Shown: piece after piece, positions 29,426 through 41,371 of the stretch
Numbering within the stretch: the stretch's first letter is position 1
Layout: each line of letters starts with the position of its first letter
Assembly: GCF_002833405.1 (NCBI RefSeq)
Contig: NZ_CP025135.1
Location: 1,159,501 to 1,223,500, forward strand
DNA from: Planococcus sp. MB-3u-03
Lineage (GTDB): Bacteria > Bacillota > Bacilli > Bacillales_A > Planococcaceae
DNA: 64,000 bases
Direction: 5' to 3'
Made by a program: the position numbers and the translations under genes
Notes under the pieces: model-generated
The model's input: the letters and a program-made list of their open reading frames with translations, nothing else
What the model was told of the DNA's origin: nothing
The model's database searches: none

Positions 29426-29530
29426 CTCTTATAAAGAGAGGTGGAGGGAAGTGCCCGATGAAGCCCGGCAACCGTCATGAAAATGAAATGGTGCCAAGTC
29501 ACTCAAAGTTCAGGCTTTGAAAGATGAGAG
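29426..29530 (+). promoter_or_regulatory. SAM-I riboswitch (S-box)
   Basis: The leader has all the conserved S-box words: AGAGAGGTGGAGGGA, GCCCGATGAAGCCCGGCAACC, GGTGCCAA and a closing AAAGATGAGAG that pairs with CTCTTAT as helix P1. It stands upstream of metNPQ. When S-adenosylmethionine binds, the terminator at 29557 forms and the importer is switched off. Confidence 0.95.
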
Positions 29531-29556
29531 AACGGTTTATTGTGTTTACACATGTG

Positions 29557-29590
29557 CCTTTCTGCTTATCTGAGCAGGAAGGTTTTTTTA
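29557..29590 (+). terminator. Riboswitch-controlled terminator
   Basis: CCTTTCTGCT / AGCAGGAAGG stem with loop and T7, 31 bases before metN; the expression platform of the S-box. Confidence 0.9.
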
Positions 29591-29620
29591 TTAGCAAAAG
29601 ATTTAGGAGAGTGCCCAATC

Positions 29621-30646
29621 ATGATTGAGTTAAAAGGATTGACAAAAATATTCGATACCGGCAAAGTGCGTTTGACGGCTGTCGACCATGTCGATTTGAC
29701 AGTGCCGGCAGGCGAGATTTTTGGCATCATCGGCTATAGCGGAGCAGGGAAAAGTACTTTGATCCGCCTGCTGAATGGCCTTGAAAAGCCGAGTGAAGGT
29801 TCTGTTGAGATCAACGGCCAGAACATCACGGCGATTTCGGGACCGAAGCTTCGCAAAGCCCGCCAGAAGGTCAGCATGATCTTCCAGCATTTCAATTTGC
29901 TGTGGTCGCGGACCGTGCGGGAGAACATTGAATTTCCTCTCGAGATTGCCGGAGTGGGGAAAGAGGAGCGGCGCAAGCGTTCTGCAGAGCTGATTGAACT
30001 GGTCGGCTTGGAAGGGCGTGAAAACGCCTATCCAGCCCAGCTTTCCGGCGGGCAGAAGCAGCGCGTCGGCATAGCCCGGGCACTGGCCAATGACCCTGAA
30101 GTCTTGCTTTGCGATGAAGCGACATCGGCACTCGATCCGCAAACGACCGATGCGATTTTGGATTTGTTGGTCGACATCAACAAGCGCCTTGGCTTGACGA
30201 TTGTCTTGATCACGCACGAAATGCACGTCATCCGGAAGATTTGCCATCGGGTTGCCGTCATGGAAGGCGGCCGCGTCGTCGAACTGGGCGAAGTGCTGCA
30301 TGTCTTCCAGCATCCGAAGGAAAATATCACGAAGCGCTTTGTTGCCCAAGTGACCGAGACGGAAGATTCGGCAGAGACCGTCCGCCATTTGCGCGAGCAA
30401 TATCCGGAAGGGCAATTGGTCAAATTGATATTCGTCGGTGACCAGGCGGAGCAGCCGATCCTGACGCAGCTGATCCGGGAATACAAAGTGGAAGTCAATA
30501 TCGTCCACGGCAATATCTCTCACACACAGCGCGGTGCTTATGGCACACTGATCCTTCAATTGAAGGGAACAGCAGATGAGATCGCAAAGGCACTTGCCTT
30601 CCTCGGTGCGCATGATGTACAGACGGAGGTGATGGGCAATGCTTGA
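29621..30646 (+). CDS. metN: Methionine ABC transporter ATP-binding protein
   Basis: The ATPase of the MetNPQ methionine importer. The 341 residues have Walker A GYSGAGKSTLIR near residue 40, the signature LSGGQKQRVGIAR near 140, Walker B VLLCDEATSALDP near 163, the H-loop ITHEMHVI near 200, and a C-terminal NIL domain (about 265-340) that in MetN senses methionine. The ATG at 29621 gives MIELKGLTKIFDTG; it lies after the riboswitch terminator. Its end overlaps metP by eight bases. Confidence 0.97.
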   Translation: MIELKGLTKIFDTGKVRLTAVDHVDLTVPAGEIFGIIGYSGAGKSTLIRLLNGLEKPSEGSVEINGQNITAISGPKLRKARQKVSMIFQHFNLLWSRTVRENIEFPLEIAGVGKEERRKRSAELIELVGLEGRENAYPAQLSGGQKQRVGIARALANDPEVLLCDEATSALDPQTTDAILDLLVDINKRLGLTIVLITHEMHVIRKICHRVAVMEGGRVVELGEVLHVFQHPKENITKRFVAQVTETEDSAETVRHLREQYPEGQLVKLIFVGDQAEQPILTQLIREYKVEVNIVHGNISHTQRGAYGTLILQLKGTADEIAKALAFLGAHDVQTEVMGNA

Positions 30647-31307
30647 GAATTTGTTCCCGAACGTTGATTGGCAAGCTATGTGGGAAGCGACGCTCGAAAC
30701 GATTTACATGACGGCAGTGTCCACGCTGTTCACCTTTATCATCGGGCTCGTGCTAGGCGTTATCCTGTTTTTGACTGCACCCAACCAATTATGGGCGAAT
30801 AAAGTGGTCAACTGGCTATCAGGAGCGTTCGTTAATATATTCCGTTCGATTCCATTTATCATCTTGATCATTTTGCTTATCCCATTCACGAAATTCCTGA
30901 TCGGCAGCATCCGTGGGCCGAACGCTGCACTCCCGGCATTGATCATCGGGGCAGCTCCATTCTATGCCCGCATGGTGCTGATCGCCTTGAAAGAAATCGA
31001 CAAAGGCGTCATCGAAGCCGCGCGCTCGATGGGAGCGACGACGTGGACGATTATCCGCAAAGTGCTGCTGCCTGAATCAAAACCCGCTTTGATTTCCGGA
31101 ATCACCGTAACCGCCATCGCCTTGGTTGGCTATACCGCCATGGCAGGCATCATCGGCGCTGGAGGGCTCGGGACGCTCGCGTTCTTGGACGGGTTCCAAC
31201 GAAGCCGCGAAGACGTAACTCTCGTCTCGACGATCTTGATTTTGGTCATCGTCTTCGCCGTCCAATTTGTCGGTGACTTCTTGACCAGCAGAGCCGATAA
31301 ACGCTAA
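30639..31307 (+). CDS. metP: Methionine ABC transporter permease
   Basis: The membrane channel of the importer, 222 residues with five hydrophobic segments. The EAA loop that docks to MetN reads EAARSMGATTWTIIRKVLLPES near residue 125. GGLGTLAFLDGFQRS is also typical of MetI/MetP. The start overlaps metN. Confidence 0.96.
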   Translation: MLENLFPNVDWQAMWEATLETIYMTAVSTLFTFIIGLVLGVILFLTAPNQLWANKVVNWLSGAFVNIFRSIPFIILIILLIPFTKFLIGSIRGPNAALPALIIGAAPFYARMVLIALKEIDKGVIEAARSMGATTWTIIRKVLLPESKPALISGITVTAIALVGYTAMAGIIGAGGLGTLAFLDGFQRSREDVTLVSTILILVIVFAVQFVGDFLTSRADKR

Positions 31308-31400
31308 GCCGTCTTGGGCGGATCGATTAAATAAAAAGGGGCAGTCATTGCCCGGTATTATATAAAACTACATTTAATAGAAGAAAAGGGGAATTTTGTA

Positions 31401-32231
31401 ATGAAAAAATTAGTATTCGGTTCATTTGCAGCAGTATTGGCGTTATCGGCTTGCGGCGCTGAAGAAAGCAACGGCGGCGGTTCAGAAGGCGAAGAAACAA
31501 GCACGTTGACAGTCGGCGCTTCTAACGTGCCTCACGGAGAGATTTTAGAACAGGCAAAACCAATCCTTGCAGAACAAGGAATTGAGCTTGAAATCGAAAC
31601 ATACCAGGATTATATCCTTCCGAACCAAGACTTGGAATCAGGGGATCTGGATGCCAACTATTATCAGCACATTCCTTATTTGGAAGCACAAATTGCCGAT
31701 CACGGATATGACTTCGCCAATGCTGGCGCGGTCCACATCGAGCCAATGGGCATCTACTCAAAAGACATTGCGTCTTTGGATGAGATTCCACAAGATGGAA
31801 CGATTCTTATGAGCAACTCTGTCGCGGAGCACGGTCGTATGCTGTCAATTCTTGAAGCAGAAGGATTGATCAAGCTTGATGAAAATGTTGACAAAACAAC
31901 AGCTGAAGTCAGCGACATCGTTGAAAACGAGAAAAACATCCAGTTCGAGACAGAATACGAACCGGCGCTACTCGTGCAAATGTACGAAGCAAATGAAGGC
32001 GATGCAGTATTCATCAACGCCAACTATGCTATCGATGCAGGCTTGAAGCCGATGGAAGATTCAATCGCACTTGAAGGTTCGGATTCTCCTTATGCCAACC
32101 TGATCGTCGTTCAATCCGGTGATGAAGAAAACGAAGACATTCAAGCACTAGTCGAAGTCTTGACTTCACAAGAAATCCAAGACTTCATCCTTGAAGAATG
32201 GGACGGCGCTGTCATTCCTGTTGAACAATAA
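31401..32231 (+). CDS. metQ: Methionine-binding lipoprotein
   Basis: The extracellular substrate-binding protein. The signal peptide and lipobox MKKLVFGSFAAVLALSAC place the lipid-anchored Cys at residue 18, after which a Ser/Gly/Glu-rich linker leads into the NlpA/MetQ domain. Typical words are PHGEILEQAKPIL, DANYYQHIPYLE and VFINANYAIDAGL. The 276 residues fit the family. It stands 93 bases after metP and ends with a strong terminator. Confidence 0.96.
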   Translation: MKKLVFGSFAAVLALSACGAEESNGGGSEGEETSTLTVGASNVPHGEILEQAKPILAEQGIELEIETYQDYILPNQDLESGDLDANYYQHIPYLEAQIADHGYDFANAGAVHIEPMGIYSKDIASLDEIPQDGTILMSNSVAEHGRMLSILEAEGLIKLDENVDKTTAEVSDIVENEKNIQFETEYEPALLVQMYEANEGDAVFINANYAIDAGLKPMEDSIALEGSDSPYANLIVVQSGDEENEDIQALVEVLTSQEIQDFILEEWDGAVIPVEQ

Positions 32232-32236
32232 ACCAT

Positions 32237-32278
32237 AAAACGCGATGCATTCCCGAGAGGAATGCATCGCGTTTTTTT
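32237..32278 (+). terminator. Terminator of metNPQ
   Basis: A 17 bp perfect stem (AAAACGCGATGCATTCC and complement) with a five-base loop and a T7 tail. Confidence 0.93.
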
Positions 32279-32472
32279 ATGTTGAAAAACAGGGGGGGAA
32301 CGGAAGAGCTTGCGGAATAAAACACTTTCAGCAATCCTTCAAAACATTTTATTATTTTTTCGAAATAATAAAAATATTACGTGATTTAGGAAAAAGCTAT
32401 TAGCTTTTCGAAAACTATGGTAATTTCACATAATAACGAATAAACAACTGTTTTCACAGGGAGGACAAGATT

Positions 32473-33639
32473 ATGAAATTTCAATTCGGTTTGCTGCCGC
32501 GGATTGTGCTGGCCATCGTGCTTGGCGTACTCATCGGCTCTGTTGCGCCAGAAGCGCTCGTCCGTGTATTTGCTACGTTCACAGGAATTTTCGGAGGGTT
32601 CTTGAATTTTATCGTGCCATTGATCATTCTCGGTTTTATTGCACCAGGTATTGCAAAACTCGGCAAAGGTTCGGGGAAATTATTGGGCCTTGCGACTGCA
32701 GTCGCGTATCTATCCACTATCGTGGCAGGCGTCCTGGCCTTTATCGTAGCTTCTTCCATTTTGCCTAATTTGATGGAAGGCGGTTCGCTGAACAACTTGG
32801 ATGACCCGGCAAATGCGCTTGCTTCAAGCTTCATTGAACTGGAAATTCCGCAATTATTCGGCGTGATGAGCGCCTTGATTTTGGCGTTCTTGCTCGGAAT
32901 CGGCATGGCTTCTACAGGAAGCAAGACGATGGCATCATTCTTCGAAGAGTTCCAGGAGATCATTGAAAAAGTTATTTCATACATCATAATCCCGCTATTG
33001 CCATTCCACATCTTCGGTATTTTTGCGAACATGGCGTACGGTGGGGCTGTAATGGAGATCCTTTCACTATTTGCGGTGGTCTTCATCCTGATCATCGCTT
33101 TGCATTGGGTCATGCTCACGGGCCAATACACCACTGCAGGGGTATTGAGAAAGAAAAATCCGTTCGCTTTGATCCGGACGATGCTGCCGGCTTACTTCAC
33201 GGCACTCGGCACTCAATCATCAGCAGCTACCATTCCTGTCACTTTGCGCCAAGCACGTAAAACGGGCGTGAAAGAACGTGTGGCTGACTTCACGGTCCCA
33301 TTGTTTGCAACGATCCATTTATCGGGCAGTACAATTACGCTCGTCACTTGTGCAATCGGCGTGATTTTATTGACAGGGCAGTCGCCGTCATTCGGCAGCT
33401 TCTTCCCGTTCATCCTCATGCTTGGCGTGACGATGATTGCGGCTCCCGGCGTTCCAGGCGGCGCTGTCATGGCAGCCATTGGTTTGCTGGAAGTGATGCT
33501 CGGCTTCGACAAGACGATGGTCGCTTTGATGATCGCCTTGTACATGGCTCAGGACAGTTTCGGAACTGCAGCCAATGTAACAGGAGACGGGGCGCTCGCG
33601 AATATCGTCGACCGTTTCACTCCATCCCAAAAAGCATGA
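32473..33639 (+). CDS. Dicarboxylate/amino acid:cation symporter (DAACS)
   Basis: A secondary transporter of the glutamate/dicarboxylate family, 388 residues with about eight helices and two hairpin loops. The serine-rich first hairpin reads GTQSSAATIPVTL near residue 245. The last core helix reads QDSFGTAANVTGDGALANIV, where the common NMDGTA-type motif is altered to NVTGDGA. The substrate cannot be set. The ATG at 32473 follows GGGAGGAC. It is monocistronic with a terminator. Confidence 0.9.
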   Translation: MKFQFGLLPRIVLAIVLGVLIGSVAPEALVRVFATFTGIFGGFLNFIVPLIILGFIAPGIAKLGKGSGKLLGLATAVAYLSTIVAGVLAFIVASSILPNLMEGGSLNNLDDPANALASSFIELEIPQLFGVMSALILAFLLGIGMASTGSKTMASFFEEFQEIIEKVISYIIIPLLPFHIFGIFANMAYGGAVMEILSLFAVVFILIIALHWVMLTGQYTTAGVLRKKNPFALIRTMLPAYFTALGTQSSAATIPVTLRQARKTGVKERVADFTVPLFATIHLSGSTITLVTCAIGVILLTGQSPSFGSFFPFILMLGVTMIAAPGVPGGAVMAAIGLLEVMLGFDKTMVALMIALYMAQDSFGTAANVTGDGALANIVDRFTPSQKA

Positions 33640-33644
33640 ATTAT

Positions 33645-33672
33645 GCCGGAATTCAATGAATTCCGGCTTTTT
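33645..33672 (+). terminator. Terminator of the DAACS symporter
   Basis: GCCGGAATTC / GAATTCCGGC perfect stem, three-base loop and T5. Confidence 0.88.
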
Positions 33673-33741
33673 CATGCTCTCTATACGGATAAATCGGGCT
33701 ATGCTATCATATGCTGGATATGAAAATCAGGAGGCACGATC

Positions 33742-34272
33742 ATGAAAAAAATCACAATCCTCGGCCTATCTGCGGCCTTGTTGCTCGCGGCATGCGGAAC
33801 CGAACAATCCACTGACACAACTGAAACGGCTTCTGGATCTGCCACGATGGAATCCGGAAAAGAAAGCATCAAAAGCCAATTGATGCAATTCTATCTATCC
33901 GTTTCCAAAGAAATAAATAAAGAAGACGCACAGCTGAACGATTTTGAAATTGCCCAAGCTGAAGATACACTGCCAAGCGGTACAGAACTTGCTGAGATGA
34001 AAGAAGCGGCTGCAAGCTCTGCTGAACAAGCGATGCAAGCGGTAAAATCAATCGAAGTGCCTGAATCGCTAAGCGATCATCAAGAGGAAATCGACGGGGC
34101 ATTGGCTTCGATCGCTTCATCTTACGAGATGAAAATCGAAGAACTTGGAACAGATGCACCTGAATTCGGAGCGGCTGCTGATAAATTTGCCGAAGCGGAT
34201 GCTACTTTCAATGAAATATTGAAAGAAAACGGCTTGGTTGCATCTAATTTATATAACGAAGTAAGCCAATAA
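33742..34272 (+). CDS. Putative lipoprotein of unknown function
   Basis: I do not recognise the family. Residues 1-19 are a lipoprotein signal with lipobox LLLAAC (Cys19), followed by a Thr/Ser/Glu-rich linker to about residue 45. The rest is predicted helical and acidic, with Ala/Glu-rich stretches (EMKEAAASSAEQAMQAVKSIEVPESL, SYEMKIEEL) that could form a helical bundle. It starts at ATG 33742 behind AGGAGG and has its own terminator, so it is a single-gene unit on the cell surface. Confidence 0.82.
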   Translation: MKKITILGLSAALLLAACGTEQSTDTTETASGSATMESGKESIKSQLMQFYLSVSKEINKEDAQLNDFEIAQAEDTLPSGTELAEMKEAAASSAEQAMQAVKSIEVPESLSDHQEEIDGALASIASSYEMKIEELGTDAPEFGAAADKFAEADATFNEILKENGLVASNLYNEVSQ

Positions 34273-34278
34273 TTTATG

Positions 34279-34308
34279 AAAGCTGTCCGTATAACGGGCA
34301 GCTTTTTC
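34279..34308 (+). terminator. Terminator of the lipoprotein gene
   Basis: AAAGCTGTCCG / CGGGCAGCTTT stem with an ATAA-containing loop and T5. Confidence 0.85.
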
Positions 34309-34472
34309 TATATATTCCCAATAACTATGACGATAGGTCTATTTTCAGATAAATTAGATTATTTATCTTGTTTAATCTTTGGACGGTCGGGTATACTTGT
34401 AAAAGTAAAAATAAGATAACTCGAAAGGAATGGTTTATTATCGATTCTCAAGGTATTGAAAAGACGGAAAAA

Positions 34473-34628
34473 ATGGAACAGGCATTCAGAGACGTACACG
34501 GGTACGGACTGAACGAATACCAAAATGACCCGCAAAAAATCCTTGAAGTTGAACAGCGCCGTGAGCAGGATTATCGCCAAGGCCAGTCGGTTGCGGCACA
34601 GATCGAGCGCCAAGCGCACCGCGAATAG
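34473..34628 (+). CDS. Small hypothetical protein
   Basis: I do not recognise it. The readable protein is MEQAFRDVHGYGLNEYQNDPQKILEVE and so on, 51 residues, charged and rich in Gln/Glu/Arg, without membrane segments. The open frame runs further upstream (IIDSQGIEKTEK), and the better ribosome site AAAGGA at 34424-34429 points to a start near 34437, where only ATT or ATC is in frame. So either a rare start codon or one missing base is possible. A good terminator follows, which supports a real gene. Confidence 0.6.
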   Translation: MEQAFRDVHGYGLNEYQNDPQKILEVEQRREQDYRQGQSVAAQIERQAHRE

Positions 34629-34674
34629 CAATAGATACACGATCCACATACATTCAAACATTAAAATGAAGCTG

Positions 34675-34705
34675 CCGGACAGAGTGATTTCTCTGTCCGG
34701 TTTTT
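34675..34705 (+). terminator. Terminator after the small gene
   Basis: CCGGACAGAG / CTCTGTCCGG perfect stem with a six-base loop and T5. Confidence 0.88.
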
Positions 34706-34973
34706 CTATGCCCAAGCATGTGGAATCTAGTGTCTTACACGAAGTTTATTGAAATGAATTCTCATTTAGCCTAACTTTATTGAAAATGTAGGAAATCCGC
34801 GAGGCCAGCTGGAATTTGCTTGTAGACATTAGGAAATACGGATTTCAAAATGGTTTTGGCTAAGACTTGCGGCCGATTTTAACATTTGCTACTGAAGTCG
34901 ATATAAGTTAAGATTAGAATGATACTAATTAAGAGTGCGAGGCATTCTTCAATAACATTATGGAGGTATTTAC

Positions 34974-35753
34974 ATGTCAACTTTGGTCATTAAAGATCTA
35001 CACGTTGAAATCGAAGGAAAACAGATTTTAAAAGGTGTAAACATCACAATTAACACGAGCGAAATCCATGCCATCATGGGGCCGAACGGTACAGGGAAAT
35101 CTACCTTGGCGTCAGCAATCATGGGGCATCCTAAATATGAAGTAACACAAGGTACGATCGAATTGGACGGAGAAGACGTATTGGCGATGGAAGTCGACGA
35201 GCGCGCACGCGCAGGACTCTTCCTAGCTATGCAGTACCCGAGCGAAATCTCCGGCGTCACAAATGCTGACTTCATGCGCTCTGCGATGAACGCACGCCGC
35301 GAAGAAGGCAACGAAGTTTCATTGATGAAATTCATCCGTGAACTTGACAGCAAAATGGAAACTCTTGCAATGGACCAGGACATGGCACAGCGCTACTTGA
35401 ACGAAGGATTCTCTGGCGGCGAGAAGAAACGCAACGAAATCCTCCAAATGATGATGATCAAACCGACATTCGCTGTACTTGATGAAATTGACTCCGGTCT
35501 TGATATCGATGCATTGAAAGTCGTTTCTGACGGCATCAACCAAATGAAGGGCGAGAACTTCGGCTGCTTGATCATCACTCACTATCAACGCCTGTTGAAC
35601 TACATCACGCCAGATCACGTCCATGTCATGATGCAAGGCCGCGTCGTGAAATCCGGCGGACCTGAACTAGCGCATAAATTGGAAGCGGAAGGCTATGACT
35701 GGATCAAGGCAGAACTCGGCATCGAAGACGAGACTGTCGGACAAGAAGCATAA
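34974..35753 (+). CDS. sufC: Fe-S cluster assembly ATPase SufC
   Basis: The ABC-type ATPase of the SUF scaffold SufBCD in the cytosol. Its 259 residues have Walker A GPNGTGKSTLASAI near 35, the SufC-type signature FSGGEKKRNEILQM near 148, and FAVLDEIDSGLDIDAL near 168. It is the first gene of sufC-D-S-U-B, the Firmicute order. The start ATG follows TATGGAGG. The 268 bases before it probably hold the operon promoter. Confidence 0.97.
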   Translation: MSTLVIKDLHVEIEGKQILKGVNITINTSEIHAIMGPNGTGKSTLASAIMGHPKYEVTQGTIELDGEDVLAMEVDERARAGLFLAMQYPSEISGVTNADFMRSAMNARREEGNEVSLMKFIRELDSKMETLAMDQDMAQRYLNEGFSGGEKKRNEILQMMMIKPTFAVLDEIDSGLDIDALKVVSDGINQMKGENFGCLIITHYQRLLNYITPDHVHVMMQGRVVKSGGPELAHKLEAEGYDWIKAELGIEDETVGQEA

Positions 35754-35771
35754 TTGGAAGGAGAGACTAAC

Positions 35772-38731
<2,960 letters not shown>

Positions 38732-38751
38732 CAGAGAACGGAGGAACGACG

Positions 38752-40149
38752 ATGGCGAAAAAAATGCCGGAAATCGGAGATTATAAATATGGGTTCCATG
38801 ACAAGGACGTCTCCATCTTCAGATCAAAACGCGGTCTGACGGAAGACATTGTCAGAGAAATTTCGAAGATTAAAGAAGAACCGGAATGGATGCTCGAATC
38901 ACGCTTGAAAGCGTTGAAACTATTCTATTCCATGCCAATGCCGCAATGGGGCGGAGATTTGAACTCGCTGGATTTTGATGAAATCACGTATTATGTCAAA
39001 CCTTCTGAAGCGAGCCAGACTTCATGGGATGAAGTTCCTGAAGAAATCAAGCGTACGTTTGATAAACTGGGCATTCCTGAAGCTGAACAGAAGTACCTTG
39101 CAGGTGTCTCTGCACAGTACGAATCCGAAGTTGTTTACCACAACATGAAAGAAGATTTGGAAGAGATGGGCATCATCTTTAAAGATACTGATGCAGCACT
39201 TCGTGAAAATGAAGACCTCTTCAGAGAAAACTTCCAGACAGTCATTCCAGCAGCAGACAATAAATTCTCTGCTTTGAACACGGCTGTTTGGTCGGGTGGT
39301 TCATTCATCTATGTACCGCCAGGCATCAAAGTGGAATCGCCACTGCAAGCCTATTTCCGCATCAACTCGGAAAACATGGGCCAATTCGAACGTACGATGA
39401 TCATCGTCGACGAAGGCGCAAGCGTCCATTACGTAGAAGGCTGTACAGCTCCTGTCTACACGACGAACTCACTGCACTCTGCAGTTGTTGAAATCATCGT
39501 GAAAAAAGATGCTTATTGCCGCTATACAACAATCCAAAACTGGGCGAATAACGTATACAACCTGGTAACGAAACGTGCTTTCGTAGATGCAAACGGCACG
39601 ATGGAATGGATCGATGGCAACATCGGTTCGAAATTGACGATGAAATACCCTGCAGTCTTCCTTAAAGGCGAAGGCGCACGCGGCATGACATTGTCGATTG
39701 CGATCGCCGGCAAAGGCCAGCACCAGGATGCAGGCGCGAAAATGATCCACTTGGCGCCGAATACATCTTCATCGATCGTTTCCAAATCGATTTCGAAACA
39801 AGGCGGGAAAGTTTCTTACCGCGGAATCGTGCACTTCGGCCGCAAAGCGGACGGCGCACGTTCGAACATCGAATGCGATACGTTGATCATGGACAACCAG
39901 TCGACATCCGATACAATTCCTTACAACGAGATCATGAACGATAACGTTTCGCTTGAACACGAAGCGAAAGTATCGAAAGTCTCTGAAGAGCAATTGTTCT
40001 ATCTGATGAGCCGTGGCGTTTCTGAACAGGAAGCGACAGAAATGATCGTCATGGGCTTCATCGAGCCATTCACTAAAGAATTGCCGATGGAGTATGCAGT
40101 CGAAATGAACCGTCTCATCAAGTTCGAGATGGAAGGTTCAATCGGTTAA
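38752..40149 (+). CDS. sufB: Fe-S cluster assembly protein SufB
   Basis: The main cluster scaffold of SufBCD, 465 residues. Typical segments are [12 protein letters not shown] at the start, [19 protein letters not shown] near 210, the [20 protein letters not shown] block near 255, and [21 protein letters not shown] near 385. It starts at ATG 38752 behind GGAGGAACG. A strong terminator ends the operon. Confidence 0.97.
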   Translation: MAKKMPEIGDYKYGFHDKDVSIFRSKRGLTEDIVREISKIKEEPEWMLESRLKALKLFYSMPMPQWGGDLNSLDFDEITYYVKPSEASQTSWDEVPEEIKRTFDKLGIPEAEQKYLAGVSAQYESEVVYHNMKEDLEEMGIIFKDTDAALRENEDLFRENFQTVIPAADNKFSALNTAVWSGGSFIYVPPGIKVESPLQAYFRINSENMGQFERTMIIVDEGASVHYVEGCTAPVYTTNSLHSAVVEIIVKKDAYCRYTTIQNWANNVYNLVTKRAFVDANGTMEWIDGNIGSKLTMKYPAVFLKGEGARGMTLSIAIAGKGQHQDAGAKMIHLAPNTSSSIVSKSISKQGGKVSYRGIVHFGRKADGARSNIECDTLIMDNQSTSDTIPYNEIMNDNVSLEHEAKVSKVSEEQLFYLMSRGVSEQEATEMIVMGFIEPFTKELPMEYAVEMNRLIKFEMEGSIG

Positions 40150-40160
40150 TCAATCAATCA

Positions 40161-40192
40161 ATCCCCGGCATGGAAAATGCCGGGGATTTTTT
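40161..40192 (+). terminator. Terminator of the suf operon
   Basis: ATCCCCGGCAT / ATGCCGGGGAT perfect stem with a five-base loop and T6. Confidence 0.93.
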
Positions 40193-40299
40193 ATGCCGGT
40201 TAGGAGGAGTGGATTTCCTCATTTGTATAAATTTCGTTTTACTGTTTTTCCTAAGGGTATACAAAGGATGAAGCAAAAAATTGAGGAGGGATTTTTCTA

Positions 40300-40485
40300 A
40301 TGAGCCAAACTTTTGATGCATTAAAAGAGAAAATCAGCAACGCTGACATGGGAGAAGCGAAAGAAATCATCACTCAAGTCAAGCAAGCATACGACGACGG
40401 CAAAATCGATGAAAACGAAAAGAACGAATTGATGGAACTCGCTAAATCCAAAATCGGCGGCGGCGGGCTCGGCGGGTTGTTCTAA
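40300..40485 (+). CDS. Small acidic protein of unknown function
   Basis: I do not recognise it. It has 61 residues, mostly amphipathic helix (FDALKEKISNADMGEAKEIITQ, KIDENEKNELMELAKSKIG) ending in a glycine-rich tail GGGGLGGLF. There is no signal peptide or membrane segment. The start ATG 40300 lies behind GAGGAGGG, and a bidirectional terminator follows at 40508, both of which support expression. Its high charge and small size recall small cytosolic stress proteins, but that is only a guess. Confidence 0.75.
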   Translation: MSQTFDALKEKISNADMGEAKEIITQVKQAYDDGKIDENEKNELMELAKSKIGGGGLGGLF

Positions 40486-40507
40486 GAGCCTGCAGCCCAA
40501 TTAAAAA

Positions 40508-40550
40508 AATAAGCTTTGGCGTCTCTTCATGGATGCCGAAGCTTATTTTT
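40508..40550. terminator. Bidirectional terminator
   Basis: AATAAGCTTTGGCGTC / GATGCCGAAGCTTATT with T runs on both strands, between the small gene and the converging AlkD-like gene; its end overlaps the last codons of the latter. Confidence 0.85.
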
Positions 40551-41220
40551 TTATGTGTTTTAGAGCTTCCCGCTTGCTCAGTGGCTGAAGCGTATGGGCA
40601 GAGACGAAGTCCAAGACCCACATGGGATCGGTTTTTGCGTATTCCCTCAAAGCCCAGCCGATGGATTTTTGGATGAAGAATTCGCGGGATTCGGCATGTA
40701 GAGAGATGATGGAGCCGAGCATTTCCGTGTCGGTGCGTTGCTTGAATTTCAGTTGGTGCAAAATTGCAGCGCGCTGGGTCCATAAGTTTTCTGCATGTGC
40801 CCACTCAACAAGGAGCGGTGCAGTGGTTGTTCGGTCAAGCAACACAATATGACCGACGAGTTTGGGGGCGATGGCATCAACACTGTCCCACCAGGAATTG
40901 GATTCGACCAGCAGGCGCAAAAACGGCAAGTCGTCTGGAGTCAGTTCCTTTTTTGCTTGTTCCAGCAATTCGATGGCTGCGTAATGAAATTCGCGTTCCG
41001 GCAGTGCGTACAGTGCTTGGACAATGGACTTCAATTGTGCTTTTTCAGGGAGGAGATATGTGGATAGCTGCTCTTTCATTAACGCAGTACGCAGAGGTTT
41101 CTGGATTCCTAAAAATGGGAAGTTGTGTTTCATATAAGCGGCCATCGGAGCGGCAAGCTCCGGGTTGCGATGGTCCTCAAAGCTTGAGATAAGAGCCTCT
41201 GTGTTCCATGGTTTTTTCAT
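40543..41220 (-). CDS. DNA alkylation repair protein (AlkD-like)
   Basis: A HEAT-like repeat DNA glycosylase family. Its 225 residues have VESNSWWDSVDAIAPKLVG near residue 108, with the Trp and Asp used by AlkD to hold the lesion, NLWTQRAAILHQLKFK near 147 and REFFIQKSIGWALREYAK near 178. Such enzymes remove bulky or charged N-alkyl bases. The ATG at 41220 is nine bases after AGGAGG; a TTG two codons upstream is too close to it. Confidence 0.9.
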   Translation of the reverse strand: MKKPWNTEALISSFEDHRNPELAAPMAAYMKHNFPFLGIQKPLRTALMKEQLSTYLLPEKAQLKSIVQALYALPEREFHYAAIELLEQAKKELTPDDLPFLRLLVESNSWWDSVDAIAPKLVGHIVLLDRTTTAPLLVEWAHAENLWTQRAAILHQLKFKQRTDTEMLGSIISLHAESREFFIQKSIGWALREYAKTDPMWVLDFVSAHTLQPLSKREALKHIKK

Positions 41221-41371
41221 TTCCAAAAACCTCCTAAAGAATGGCTTGATATGTGATTGTAACCATGTGCGAAATAGGGAGCTTCGCCTGGCGTGCTTCA
41301 GCGAATCTCAAAAAGGACGCCTGTTTTGTTCTATGCTATCATAAAATAATAACGAAAATGGAGGCAGGGCG

